Position numbers and translations under genes: made by a program | NCBI GenBank assembly: GCA_003427395.1 | Contig: BFEA01000716.1 | Coordinates: forward strand, 247,108-280,768 | DNA from: Chara braunii | Taxonomy: Eukaryota > Streptophyta > Charophyceae > Charales > Characeae | Length of the DNA stretch: 33,661 bases | Direction: 5' to 3' | Notes under the pieces: generated by a model | Databases searched by the model: none | Seen by the model: only the letters and a program-made list of their open reading frames with translations | Told to the model about the DNA's origin: nothing | Shown here: positions 9,497-19,727 of the stretch, piece by piece | How positions within the stretch are numbered: position 1 is the stretch's first letter | Layout: the number at the start of each line of letters is the position of its first letter

Positions 9497-10683
9497 TTAG
9501 GACTTAAACGTATCTTTTGTCATTCTGACCAGACCCACCATTCCCTTAACTTTTAGCCATTCCTGCCACACTGTGTGCTTCTGGATTTCTAGAGCCTCAA
9601 GCTTTTTGAGAGTTTTTGCTTTCTTCTCAGACCAGTAATATTCTAGAAAAGGGTGGTCCCCCACGTAGGCTTCCGCCTTTGCAATCTCTTCCTCTAACTG
9701 TTTCTCTTTCCAGTTTCGATCAGCGGCTTTCATCCGTGAAAACTCAATCATTGCCGACTGAAGGATCCGCAGTCCGACATCAACCCAGTCCTCGGGGTCG
9801 TCAAACAGATCCTTTGCCTGTTGCCAATCTTTCATCTGCTTGCCCACCCACTGTGATATTCCTGAGTCTTTCAAAATGAACACATTCAACCTAAAAGGCG
9901 GTCTATACCTGTCCACCAGGTCCTTTGCCATAACCTGCAATACCACTGGGCAGTGATCGGACATAGATGCTCGTGAAACGTCCACCGAAATACAGCGGTT
10001 TCACGGATCCCCTCGTACCAAGATGAAGTCTAATTTTCTTTTCGGTCGTGGGGTGTTTGGCGAGGGGCAGGGGCCTCGCCACGGGAAACCATGTTCATCA
10101 GGATGTAGAGTTCTATAAGCGTCAGTCAGAGTTTGTGATTCCATGAAGGAATTCAGTAGTAGAGCATCCTCCCTTATTGGGAAGATGTTTGGCGAGTCGA
10201 GTCCCAGGTTCATTGTGCAATTTCAGTCTCCCAACAAAAGCAGATTATCTGTATCCGGTATGATTTTTGGTAGATCTGCGAAGAAATTAATTATCTTGGT
10301 GTAGTCTACTGGTGCATAGGTAGATACAATCGCCCAATCTTCATCCGCCACTGCTAACCTAATCCAAGCCCAGCGGCCTTCCGTATCAGCACAGGTGTCT
10401 ATAACTTCCACTTCAAAACTTCTGTCAATCAGGACGGCCACACCACCCGTGTACCATCTGCAGGGGCCCAAACTTGGGGTCCTCTCCACCAATTTGAAAT
10501 TTTTGCGATTTTATCTGGCCCTATTGTGGTTTCCTGCTGGTCGATAATGTGAATGTGGTTTGCATGGGCCCATGAGACCAGACGTTGTCTTTTAAACAAA
10601 TCGTTCTGATCTCCAAGCCCACGGACGTTCCAACTAGCGAGGTTGATTTTATTCGGTAAGACCATTAACGCTAGATGGACCAC
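9497..10683 (-). pseudogene. LINE ORF2 APE-type endonuclease domain
   Basis: This domain nicks target DNA to prime reverse transcription. It starts near 10683 with NLASWNVRGLG (catalytic Asn) and IIDQQET (catalytic Glu). After a frameshift near 10480 come GGVAVLIDRSF, WAIVSTYAPV, LLLLGD-stop-NC, KRKLDFILV and MSDHCPV with the catalytic His. In LLLLGD-stop-NC a TGA occupies the place where L1 endonucleases have Phe or Trp in the GD(F/W)N motif. A second TGA lies near 10004, and TAA at 9497 separates this part from the RT. The stretch 9985-9497 is the linker toward the RT. Confidence 0.88.
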
Positions 10684-10801
10684 TCAGGGATTGGATGTGG
10701 GTTCTCTAGACGGTATTGTCTTCTGCTGTCAAAGTTTCTTCAGAGTGGAGTTCCCCCACTGAGAAACTGAGATTTTTGTCCGTTCTTCATTTATGCAGAA
10801 G

Positions 10802-12351
10802 TTATGTGAAGGCGGCAGAAAGTAAGATAGACAAGTTGTCTGAGCTGACTAGCCAATCAGACACCGCCTTAGCAGTTAGTCCAGCAACAAGTTTAATTCC
10901 CTGTGTAGTACTGGACTGAACATTAGCCAGATGGGCGAGCTCTACCCAATAAATCCTTAAAGCATCTCATTTGGCTTTGTTGTCTATAACATGTACCAGA
11001 TCCGCATAGGCTAGAGTAAGGCCCACCTTCCCACCATCCGGTGTTTCTACCAAATGACGTGCGACTTTCGGTTCTGGAAGTATTCACACCTCTCCCAAAT
11101 TTTGTAGCAGATGTATCTTTATCAGATTGTTAATCATAATGGTGGAGGGATTACTGCGCAGGATCAGAGATGGGAGCACCAGGGATTCGTCCTTGTTCAA
11201 CAAGGTGAGGAACCTGGGTTTTTCTCCATCGTGAGCCCAGATCAATGGGACTAGGTAGTTGAGGGTGTGACCCTTACTTTTGTCCTCCCTGGTGAGGGTT
11301 TGCATAGGAGCTGCCATGGCCAAAGATCGAAGGGTCGGGCGTGATAGATGGGATCTTCCCCTTTTCAGAGGAGAGCTTCGTGCTATTTCCTCCCCCCCAC
11401 CCAGATCTTCTTCGTCCATGCGTCGTGGTTGAGGGTTATGACCCTCCAACCGAGGTCTTTTGCTAGGGGTGGGGGACTGGAGAAGCGCAAGGCACGTCGA
11501 GGTGTCCTTACCTTTGCAAACAGTAAGTGCAGGAGCCGGTGAGCTAAAGTCAAAGGGTGGTGCCCTTAGATCCTTCTTTTCTAACCCGATGTCCTTTGCA
11601 TCAGTTTCGGGCGAGTCAAACATGCCCTCTGGAGGGGAGAAAAACTCCTCATGTTCTAGTTTCCCATCCTCCTCCTCTTTTGAATCTTCAGATCCCGAGG
11701 GTATGTCTTCCACTACATTGTCAGTAGGTACCAAGACCTTCCGCCCATCAATTAATACCGAGTTTATCTTAAGCCCCTTTCCATTGTCATCCTCAAACAG
11801 ATTTGTTCTAACTTCAAAAGTGTTATTGTTGTAAAGGGCGACATAGTCGTCCTTTAAGTGAGTTTCAGGGTCACCTTCGGTGATCCTCGTCGCTCGTTGT
11901 TTTGACCGCACGGGAGGTGGAGATGTTGTTGAGGACGACTATTGGTTAAGGTCTGCTTGCGGAGTATCGCGAGAGTCAGCCTTACCTCCCTCTGTTTCCC
12001 TGCTAACCTGTCCTTTATCCGGACTTACTGTATCTCTACTCGGGACAATTTCCTTCTCCTTCTGCTGAGCATTACCGTTACTACCTTGTTCCAGTGGGCG
12101 GTCTGAGGAAGCTGCCTTCTGATTGTGTCTCCATACCTTTGTGGTTGCTGTTTTTTTCCCTTCCTCTTCTTGACCCCCACTTTGTTTTTCCTCTGATTAT
12201 CTTCGGGTAGTGGTTTCAGCAACGCATCTTTATAGGGAGATGCGGATTTCATTTCCACGTCTCTTGGTTGGTCCTTTGGTTCGTGTTCTCCCTTCGTTGG
12301 TTTGTTCCTGGTATCGACCAACTTATGACTCACGGGCTCCACCTCCCTCAT
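10802..12351 (-). pseudogene. LINE ORF1, C-terminal half
   Basis: This is the continuation of ORF1 after the zinc knuckle. It is rich in Lys, Glu, Ser and Pro at first (12351-12025 in one frame), then shifts frame at a seven-A run near 12152 and stays readable to 11084, with a TAG near 11939. After TGA at 11084 the same frame continues with ILPEPKVARHLVETPDGGKV, LTLAYADLVHVIDNKAK, a second TGA, and VELAHLANVQSSTTQGIKLV to a TAA at 10802-10804, which I take as the original end. No catalytic domain is visible. The acidic middle (GSEDSKEEEDGKLEHEEF) and the downstream position fit an ORF1 disordered tail. The ORF2 start lies about 120 bases further on. Confidence 0.65.
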
Positions 12352-12470
12352 ACCCTCCGATCTATCTGCTCCTTCCTTTTCGTACGAGGGACTATTAAGG
12401 AACCACCCTCCTTGCTGTGCCTATCTCCCAGAACCTCCTTCGTTCCATTCTGCCTCTGGTCCCCCTTGCA

Positions 12471-13013
12471 TTATAGCCCATGGTCACGTGGGTTCTTTTC
12501 CTTCTCCTTCTTTACCTCGTCGGACGTCTTCTCGACGGGTTTGTCCTGGGTCGACCGTTTCGACGGCTGTTTCGACGACTGCTGGGGTGATTTGGCAGGA
12601 CATGACTCGTCCTCCACGGAATGGAAGTGTTTCCTACACACTTTGCACCACGGTGTCTGAGCATGCACCACTTTTATTTCGACATATCCCCTTTTCCCCA
12701 TATCTATTATTAGATAAGGATTGTAATGGATTCTGCCACCTGGTTCGAAATCAAAACGAATGTTCTTCAATTCGGGTGAGGTTGGTTCCGTGTACATGTC
12801 ATGTTTTTTCAAAATTACCCCAAAGGTCTGCTTGACTGCTGCAGCCACGTATGGCAGGGCAGCCATTGGAATGTACATGCATCGTACCCAAAAGAACCTA
12901 TACCTGTGGCCTTCTCTCCAATCAAACAGTTTGTTCTCTAACATCCAATTATGAAAGGAAATTACCTATGATTTCCCATCCAGCTCGATTTTATCTTTTT
13001 TTTTGCGAAGCAT
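12471..13013 (-). pseudogene. LINE ORF1, central part with zinc-knuckle-like motif
   Basis: The frame continues from the previous segment across TAG at 13014 and TAG at 12966. It contains FHNWMLENKLFDWREGHRYR, WVRCMYIPMAALPYVAAAV and then WCKVCRKHFHSVEDESC, a C-x2-C-x4-H-x6-C arrangement resembling the nucleic-acid-binding zinc knuckle of plant LINE ORF1 proteins. A Lys/Ser/Gln-rich tail follows to TGA-adjacent sequence at 12471. The motif spacing differs from the canonical C-x2-C-x4-H-x4-C. ORF1 products of such elements bind element RNA. Confidence 0.75.
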
Positions 13014-13698
13014 CTAGTTGGCAATTTTCGGGGATGAGGCCACATACGTTACTAAATTAAACCCTTCATTATGGAATACTCCTTTCTTGGGGGGGCCATC
13101 GATAGCCTTGCTTTTCCCCCATCCATTCTCGTACATACGAATGAGACGAATTTTGACCTTGATTGGCAAGGAGGAGGCGTCATTCCCGAATGCGACAGAC
13201 ACGGTGTTTTCCCGGAGCCACTGTTCTTGTACTCGGTAAATTTTTGGGTTGACCACGACTCTAACGAAGTCCTCCCCAACTTCCGTCTGCTTCGAGAACA
13301 GGTCCTTCGGTAGGAGGCCCTTGTTGTAACAGGTTGTCATAATATCTTTAATTTTGGAGTTTTCCGCCAGATTCATGGTTAAGACCCCGTTGTTGGTTTC
13401 CCGGTTTACCATTTCGTCGAAAATAACGAAGGGGTAAAAATAACTTATGAAAAAGAGACAACAAAACACTTTTTACTAATAGATCCAGGGAACGAAAGAC
13501 ACTAAGATAAGGGATTACCCCTTTTGTTCTCCTGTTGCACTTAATCTTCGATGCTCCTTGAGTGGTTGGCTGGTGATGAGGTTCTTCGCCTGGCCTGACA
13601 GGCTGCGCCAACCTGTAATTCCTCTTTGGCTGAACATGCCCCGCTTGGGCATATACCATCTCTCTTTCTAAAGTTTCGGCGATGGTCATCTTTGCCAC
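13014..13698 (-). pseudogene. LINE ORF1, N-terminal part
   Basis: The likely start codon is at 13698 (MAKMTIAETLEREMVYAQ). The first frame holds to about 13500 and the next continues with NRETNNGVLTMNLAENSKIK through to TAG at 13014. A frameshift lies around 13440-13490. The second part is globular-looking, with WLRENTVSVAFGNDASSLPI and VFHNEGFNLVTYVASSPKI. No named domain was recognised with certainty. The position directly upstream of the zinc-knuckle segment in the same transcript identifies it as ORF1. Confidence 0.65.
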
Positions 13699-13700
13699 CT

Positions 13701-14085
13701 TCCTTTCTTATTCATCCCCTGCTAGATCCGAATTAGGTCCATACGCCCACTTCCCTGCCTCTCACCTCTACCATCGCCATCAACTATGCCCTAGCAGGAG
13801 CTTCCTCGTGCCCTAATCGCGCTTAAGCAGTAAGCGCCGCCGAAGGGACGCTCATCGCTCGCGATTAGCGCATGGATTAGCGCCGATTTGTCTTTCCGAT
13901 GGAATGGCTTTGGGTGCATGGCACTGCGTGCTTCCCTGCATGCTTCCCTCCATTCCGACATCTATCCCATTCAACAATCAGGGAGAAGATCTCAATAGCT
14001 CGACGTTGGACTGTTCAAAATGGGCCTGGCCGCATCACTTTTTTTTTTTTTTTTTTTTTCCAGTTCCCTTGGGTACATCAGACAA
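13701..14085. other. LINE 5' flank and poly(T) tract
   Basis: 13701-13900 may be the LINE 5' untranslated region. A run of about 22 T lies at 14038-14059, immediately before the SINE-like sequence. No gene was recognised. Confidence 0.4.
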
Positions 14086-14240
14086 AAGTTCTTGGTTAGG
14101 CATGCAAGTGGCATTCAGAAGGTTGTGGGTTCAAGCCCCATGGCCGCCTGCGGCGCACTTAGTGCCAACGGACTGTGATAGTCCTCAGGATACCCCTGAT
14201 CGGTATTAGCGGGGTCTATGACCAACACGGTGTGAGTGTG
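14086..14240 (+). mobile_element. tRNA-derived SINE, copy 2 (diverged)
   Basis: A degenerate A box (GTTCTTGGTTAGGCATGC, 14088-14105) precedes CAAGTGGCATTCAGAAGGTT and an intact B box GGTTCAAGCC at 14128-14137. The shared CAAGTGGCATTCAGRAGGT with the 32.2-kb copy shows common origin. Downstream GTGTGAGTG-rich sequence may be the body. The 3' limit is uncertain. No feature was recognised from 14241 to 14609. Confidence 0.6.
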
Positions 14241-14609
14241 AGCGCGAGTGGGTTGTGTGTGGTGTGTGGGAGAGTGTTGGCCATAGCCTCTGCTGCTACT
14301 CGATGAAGGGTGGGGGATGATGAGAAAGGGAGGCACAACTACTGGCAGGTCTTGGTCTTTGTGTTAGCCAGACCCCACTGGCGGCCCCATCCCTATACCC
14401 TAACCATTAGGGGCAAGGGGCAACATAAAATCTCCCCTTCACAGAGAGAGGAAAACTATGCTTGCAGGGGTCCCCTCTAGATAGTCTTAGGAGTAGGTAA
14501 TGGAAGGCAAAAGAAACAAAAGTTGAGAGAAGAGTGTAGAAAGAACAGAAAAAAAAAAAGTTGTGGCTGCGAATCTTTCCATGTTCTTACGGACAATTCA
14601 TGGGAAAAG

Positions 14610-14846
14610 TTATTGATGTCCCCCGGGCGAAACCTTTGTAGCGATTTCTCCCCAATGGTTTTCTGAGGTACTTGGGCCGGCCGCGACATCGAAAAGAGTC
14701 TGGGTTATCGAGATGAGGCGGCCTCAGGCCCGGTCTTCAAACCGGGGTGCAGGAATAACGGAAAAGTTTGTGGGGGACCTCCGACGCAACAAGTCCATTT
14801 TGGGTAGAAATCGCTACAAAGTTTTCGTCGCGGGGGGCATCAATAA
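14610..14846. mobile_element. 237-bp TIR element
   Basis: Arms 14610-14655 and 14800-14846 are inverse complements over about 46 bases with few mismatches (shared core CTTTGTAGCGATTTCT and TTATTGATG). The interior has no coding capacity. The target duplication is not clear. Confidence 0.75.
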
Positions 14847-14984
14847 CCCCCCCTATTACACAGAAAGGCTTAGTGGGCAATCTGGCTGGATCTATTGATA
14901 AGGTATGTTTCTGTTTCTCCATCTTGCAGTGACATTCCAATCAACATGATCATAGGATGGCTTATCAATGCTTATTAATGCATA

Positions 14985-15191
14985 TTAAACCACCAGTACC
15001 TCGCTCAGCTATTGAATCCGAGCCTCCCGGCACGCTGCGCGCCAAGTCCTGTCGAACCGCTGTCCCAATTTTCTTTTTCGTTTTGCCTGCGGCCTCCAAC
15101 CAATGCGGTCCGGCAGGCCGAAGCACAAATGGCGCGGTGCGTATACGGGAAGCACCGCAGCCGATAGCTGGGAAAGGTACTGGTGGTTTAA
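14985..15191 (+). mobile_element. Complete 207-bp TTAA-flanked TIR element
   Basis: It begins TTAA then ACCACCAGTACC and ends GGTACTGGTGGT then TTAA. The terminal inverted repeats extend about 28 bases (CTCGCTCAGCTATT opposite GATAGCTGGGAAAG). It is the only complete short copy of the family also seen at 175-294 and 1058-2769. Flanking TTAA suggests mobilisation by a piggyBac-type transposase, but none is present here. Confidence 0.75.
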
Positions 15192-16248
15192 GCCAACTGT
15201 GCCTAACGACAACGGAACAGCAGGAGCACACAGTCTGTATCTTCCTTGCCAGGGTGTCGATCCCAGAACCAATCTCAGGGATCCAACATCAGATAATTGG
15301 CGGCCGCAGTTTCCAAGAAGTACGGTAAGCAGAGAACTTGTATTCCTTTACTTTCTTCAACCACAGATATCAATTCCGTTGGTAGGGAGCTGGACTTGCT
15401 AAGTATGGCTAGAGCATGACAACAGATATTGCAGACTCGAAAAAGCGATCAGAAAAGCATAGGAACAATACACTAATTAACAAGGGGGAAAACATTTGGA
15501 CTGCCTAGGACGCCTATTTTCATCCTCTCCTCTTCTCTTAGCTATAGCATATCGCAAGGTGCCATAAGATATCTCAGCGAAGATTCTCATAACACAAAGC
15601 CAAAAAATAAGAACATGAAACACCCAAAGGATATATTTGTGTCATTCCATCGCTATGGATATAGAAATTAGAATGAAAACGATTACATGAAATTGAACAC
15701 AACAGCAAGCATACACACTCACATAGGATCAAAACAGAAGCATATACGAGAAGACTCGAACGCCTCCGCCGACCGGTGCCAGCGCTTACAGCGAGCGGAA
15801 CCGACGCCTTTGCTATAGCAGAAGTTGAAGAAGGGCGGGGCGTGGCGGTATGAGCCAGACAGCAAAGAGTGAGTAGTGGGAACATGCTTGAAAAAAGAAA
15901 TCATGCGCTTCTGCACAGCCAACAGAACCGGCGCCTGCGCTATAGTGGGAAGGGAAACAGGCACAAGGTATATAAATCAGTTTGGTCAGGAGAAACTGGA
16001 CGATCGCTGGGGGTTATCCGAGGCCCGTCTGTTGCCACGGCTAGTCGTGACAGGCGGGTGGCGACTGAAAAAACTTGGTCCTTCTATTCTTCTCAGTAGC
16101 CCTATAATCTACCTTCAACCTATTTTAACAAAGGGTCCTGCGGGGTTTACTTTCAGTTGTTCAATACCAAACCCTTTTTCCCGTGTATGTTCTAATGCAA
16201 AAAAAGATTCCACTGGGTAAAGCAAAAAACCCAGTTTTTCCAGCAATC
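15192..16248. other. No gene; possible PLE 3' flank
   Basis: A short direct repeat (GAACCGRCGCCT then GCTATAG) occurs at about 15799-15822 and 15925-15948. Otherwise no protein family, TIR or RNA was recognised. The part near 16248 may be the PLE 3' untranslated region. Confidence 0.4.
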
Positions 16249-17943
16249 TTAAAATTTTGACGAAAAAGCTGTAATTGTATTATCAAAGAATCGGTTCGGA
16301 TATCCTCGCAATCTGAGCTCTATTTTAAGTGTTACCAGGAACACCGCCTCTGCTGCCGGCCAGATGGCAAAATTTCTGGCCCTATGAAGAGAGGAACTGA
16401 TGACTGCCATCTTCTGTTGCTTGCTTGAGGAGGAAATGAAATCCTGTATAGCTTGAAAAGCGATCCTTCCTGTTTGAAGCAGTGATGCCTGGTTTCGATG
16501 AGTCGGTATGCTACAAATCCCAAGTGGTGGTGGGAGAACTTCCAGGTAGCAACCCAGAAAATCCCAGCGGTTTTCATGACTTGTTTTTTCCAAAGTTAGA
16601 TTTGCATCATATCAATTCAGGAAGCGTTCCAGAATAAGGTCTGCTTTTTCCCGTGATTCACTCTTATACGTGTTGTATTTGATAAAAACTGATACATCAT
16701 CTACTAACCTTCCTCCCTGGATTAGGTGCCGATCATTACCTAATGCTGCTAAGAAATGAAACTCATTGTACATGCGTAACATTGCTGCTAACGCAGGGCT
16801 TGAAGACTTGCCCATGGGAACTCCAACGTTCTGCTTGAGTAGATGTCCCTTTGCAAAGACATAAGTGTTACTGAGGTCAAAGCCCACAAAATATTTGATA
16901 GTGGAAAAACTAAGAAACTTCCAATCAAGAATCGACCTGCTAGTTGAGAGCTTAGTTTTTTTACCTCGCTTTTTTACCCATACACCATCATAACCCTGGA
17001 GGCGGAAATAATGTGTAAACCATCAAATAGCTTGTCTGATGGAATCATGCGGAAGTTTGCAAAACATTTCTTTAACGTCAAAGCTAGCACTAAGAAGGGA
17101 GTTTGAAGGAGCGACAACATTATTAATACAGCGTAGAGCCGAAACTAACTGTTGAGTGCTAAAAAGATTGAAATGGAGGGAAGTAGGAAGATTTTTTATC
17201 AGTGTGTTTAGACATGCAGTTACTCGTTTGCATACCCGTAGTGATGGTTCAGATGAAGTGGGGCAAATTGGCCGCCACTTCTGAATATTTTTATGCTTAG
17301 CGATTGCATAGCCTCTTCTTATTCAACCTTTGTCGTTCCAGGCACCAACTGAATCAAAACCTGCATGTAGAAACTTCAGTTTACAGGAACTAATAACTTC
17401 TTCCTCACTTTTGTTAATGACGCTAAATCCTGAATTGTGCAAGAATAGATCATTCATACCTTTTTTGTATACTAAGGGACAACAAAAAGGTGTATCTCCA
17501 GGATTATGGTCACTTGGTGACAGCACTATACCCTTGGTTAAATCCTTTACTAGGTCTACACTCTCAGGTGTAAAGGGAAGCGATCGTAAAGTAAAGAACT
17601 GAAGTGGTAGGTGGGGGAAGGGGGAAGAGGATGGGGGCGGAGACAGAAAGGGGTCAGAGTTGTAAGAAGGGACAGTCTTATGAGATGAAAGGTGTAGAGG
17701 TGGGTGTGGGATATTAAGGAGAGGTTGGGGGGAAGTACCGGGGAGACTATGCAAAGGAGTCACTGATTTAAAGCAAGAAGAAAGAACTAAATTGGGCAAA
17801 GTGAATTTGGCAGGTGGGGAAGAAAGGACCGAGATCTGAGTAAGAATCTTTAGAATCTGTGTTCTTAGTAGTGCAGGGCAGTAGAGGCGGGAAGGGAGAG
17901 GAATGTTCCTTGAGTTGAGGAGCCAGGGGGTAACATTTGACAA
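16249..17943 (-). pseudogene. PLE reverse transcriptase
   Basis: This RT would copy element RNA at the nuclease-made nick. In one frame it reads KGIVLSPSDHNPGDTPFCCP (RT1-like), GYAIAKHKNIQKWRPICPTS, LSASFDVKEMF with the first catalytic Asp at 17077-17079, NVGVPMGKSSSPALAAM, and GRLVDDVSVFI with the Asp pair at 16696-16701 in the position of the YADD box. Then comes ENRWDFLGC, where PLE and LINE RTs have a hydrophobic LG motif. The frame ends at TAA-type stop 16249. TGA codons interrupt at 17323, 17023 and 16612, and there is no indel within 1.7 kb. The first 100 codons are the Ser/Pro-rich linker. Confidence 0.88.
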
Positions 17944-17966
17944 TCTTTAGCTCTGAAGGAGATGTG

Positions 17967-18671
17967 TCAATTTTTCATAGGGAACATAGGGTGCACGTTC
18001 GATGGTGGACTAGAGGGTGAGGGAGAGAAAGGAGATGAGGAGGTTGAGAGAGAAGAAGGAGAGAAGGGAGAAGCGGAGAAAGATGGCGAGGTGGAGGAGG
18101 AGGAGAAGCGAGAGGGAGAGGGAGCGGGGAAGAAGGGGGAGGGGGAGCGAAAAGAGGAGGAGGAGAAGGAGGAGAAGAAAGGAGACGTGTGCGTGGGGGA
18201 GAAAAAGGTTGGTTTGGAACCATGGTGATAGGCGATAGGAGCAGAGGAAGGCTGAAGTGAAGATCGTGAGTGATATGAAAGACTATCTTCGGCATACTTC
18301 GCAAGTCTATTTTGTATCGAATTACATGAGCATTGAACATCAGCAGATCTTGAGTACGTGTGAAAATTGTGGAGAGATTGTGCGAGACTTCGATTTTTTG
18401 TCCAAACTATCTTTATCCGTCGTGCTAACATGCTAGCCAAAGATAAAGGAATACGTGCTTGGCGAATCAGTTGTCCACAAAGATTCCGTATGGCTGTTTT
18501 TGAGACATTGTCAGAGTACTTGATCCTAAATACGAGTTTTTTCCTGGGAGAAAAACCAAATTTTCGTCGAATGGTACTTGACAATACCGATCTCAGAGTC
18601 TACCTAGAAGTTTTTTTTGAAAAACATATAACGGAATTATACGCATATATTAAGTTATCCAGTGACCTGTT
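17967..18671 (-). pseudogene. PLE linker between GIY-YIG and RT
   Basis: The frame continues across TAA at 18672 and TAG at 18600. The first part is basic (IRRKFGFSPRKKLVFRIKYS, LARRIKIVWTKNRSLAQSLH, DVQCSCN) and may be the N-terminal RT extension common in PLEs. The second part (about 18250-17985) is almost purely Ser, Pro and Phe. On the plus strand this is a GA-rich purine tract. No named domain was recognised in the low-complexity half. The frame ends at TGA 17967, next to the frameshift into the RT. Confidence 0.65.
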
Positions 18672-19727
18672 TTACAAATTCTTTCTTTCGTTCGGGTGAC
18701 TAAGCAATCTGGTCAAAGGTTCTTTCAAGCCTTCCGAACGAGAGCAAAATTTATTGATGGATACAACCCTGAAAGTCTGACCACACTCGAACCAGTGTTT
18801 GCAGTGTCGAAGCTGATCCCTACCATATCTGCTGACTACCACCGATGCTCCAAAAAGTCGTTTGATAACCTTCCATGAGTCTGCCAAAATCCCTCCACCC
18901 TGACCTATTGCCGAAAAAGACTTAATTCCAAGCTTCACACATTCATTTAGGATATGTAGCAGGGAGATAGAGGAAATACCGACCGAGGAAACAAATCCTA
19001 CCAAGCGCCTGGGCTTCGGGTGTTGCTGACATGTGATAACGTCCTTGTCGCTCGACTGCCTCGACTTCCTTCTTGCTCTCTCCCGCTTACCAGGTCTGCA
19101 TTTCTTATGAACACTTACCTTTCCTCCCTCTGTTCGAGAATTTAAGTAAGGGGATGACCAGTGAATTAATCTACCCTCAGCAGTTACTAGGTCTTGCACA
19201 TGAGTGACCATCAGAGGTAGAGCCACATAGTATTGCATCCCTACTCTTCTCATCCATTTATAGAGTACGTGGTTCCTAGTCTTGCCAAGGGAAGAATCAG
19301 TCGTAGACATACGCCGAACATGCTCTGACCATCTTATTGGCAGAGATCTATTAGTGCTACCAATATAGCAGTGTTTCATAAAAGGAGAGACTGAGCAATA
19401 TACAACAGGCCCGGGACAGTGCTCAAAATCATAGTTTACATCAAGAAGATGAAGAAGAGCGTCCGAGAACTTAAGACACCAGGGTATATATCCTAACAGA
19501 ATGAGGGCAATCATAATCATGCGAGTGAGATAGTTTAGGACAGGGTCAAGAAGACCATCTTTAGACTTACGAAGTAGTAAGGAAGAGTTGAGGAGATCCC
19601 AAAGATCGTGACCACTTAGGCCGTACCCCTACTCGTTACCAATGAGCTCGTTTTCGTCAGCATCGACTTGCTGTGTGGCCTGCCCATCAGAAACTTCATG
19701 ATCATCCTCTCGTATTTCTTCAGCTTC
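18672..19727 (-). pseudogene. PLE GIY-YIG endonuclease domain
   Basis: The nuclease nicks DNA for target-primed reverse transcription. The core at about 19131-19418 has PGPVVYCS (Tyr of the GIY strand), HCYIGSTNRS (YIG), IRWSEHVRR (catalytic Arg), LVTAEGRLIHW (metal-binding Glu) and PYLNSRT (terminal Asn), so all five hallmark residues are present. The frame is open upstream through LSGHDLWDLLNSS to a TAG at 19629, and beyond that through an acidic stretch (EIREDDHEVSD) to TAA 19728. Downstream, CKHWFECGQ is Cys/His-rich and could bind metal. Apart from the flanking stops the 282-codon block from 19520 to 18672 is intact. Confidence 0.9.

Larger units (their letters stand above)
6430..13700 (-). 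mobile_element. Near full-length L1-type (plant LINE) non-LTR retrotransposon, inactive
   Basis: In minus-strand order the element has a gag-like ORF1 with a zinc-knuckle-like motif, an APE-type endonuclease, a reverse transcriptase and a zf-RVT zinc-binding tail. This is the standard plan of plant L1-clade LINEs. Every domain carries frameshifts or in-frame stops, so the copy is dead. No plus-strand T-run marks the 3' end and no target duplication was identified, so both limits are approximate. The reverse transcriptase would have copied the element RNA at a nick made by its own endonuclease (target-primed reverse transcription). Confidence 0.9.

Noticed and set aside
17962-18228. Glu/Lys-rich plus-strand protein
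   Set aside because: It is the complement of the Ser/Pro-rich PLE linker. Low complexity alone explains it.
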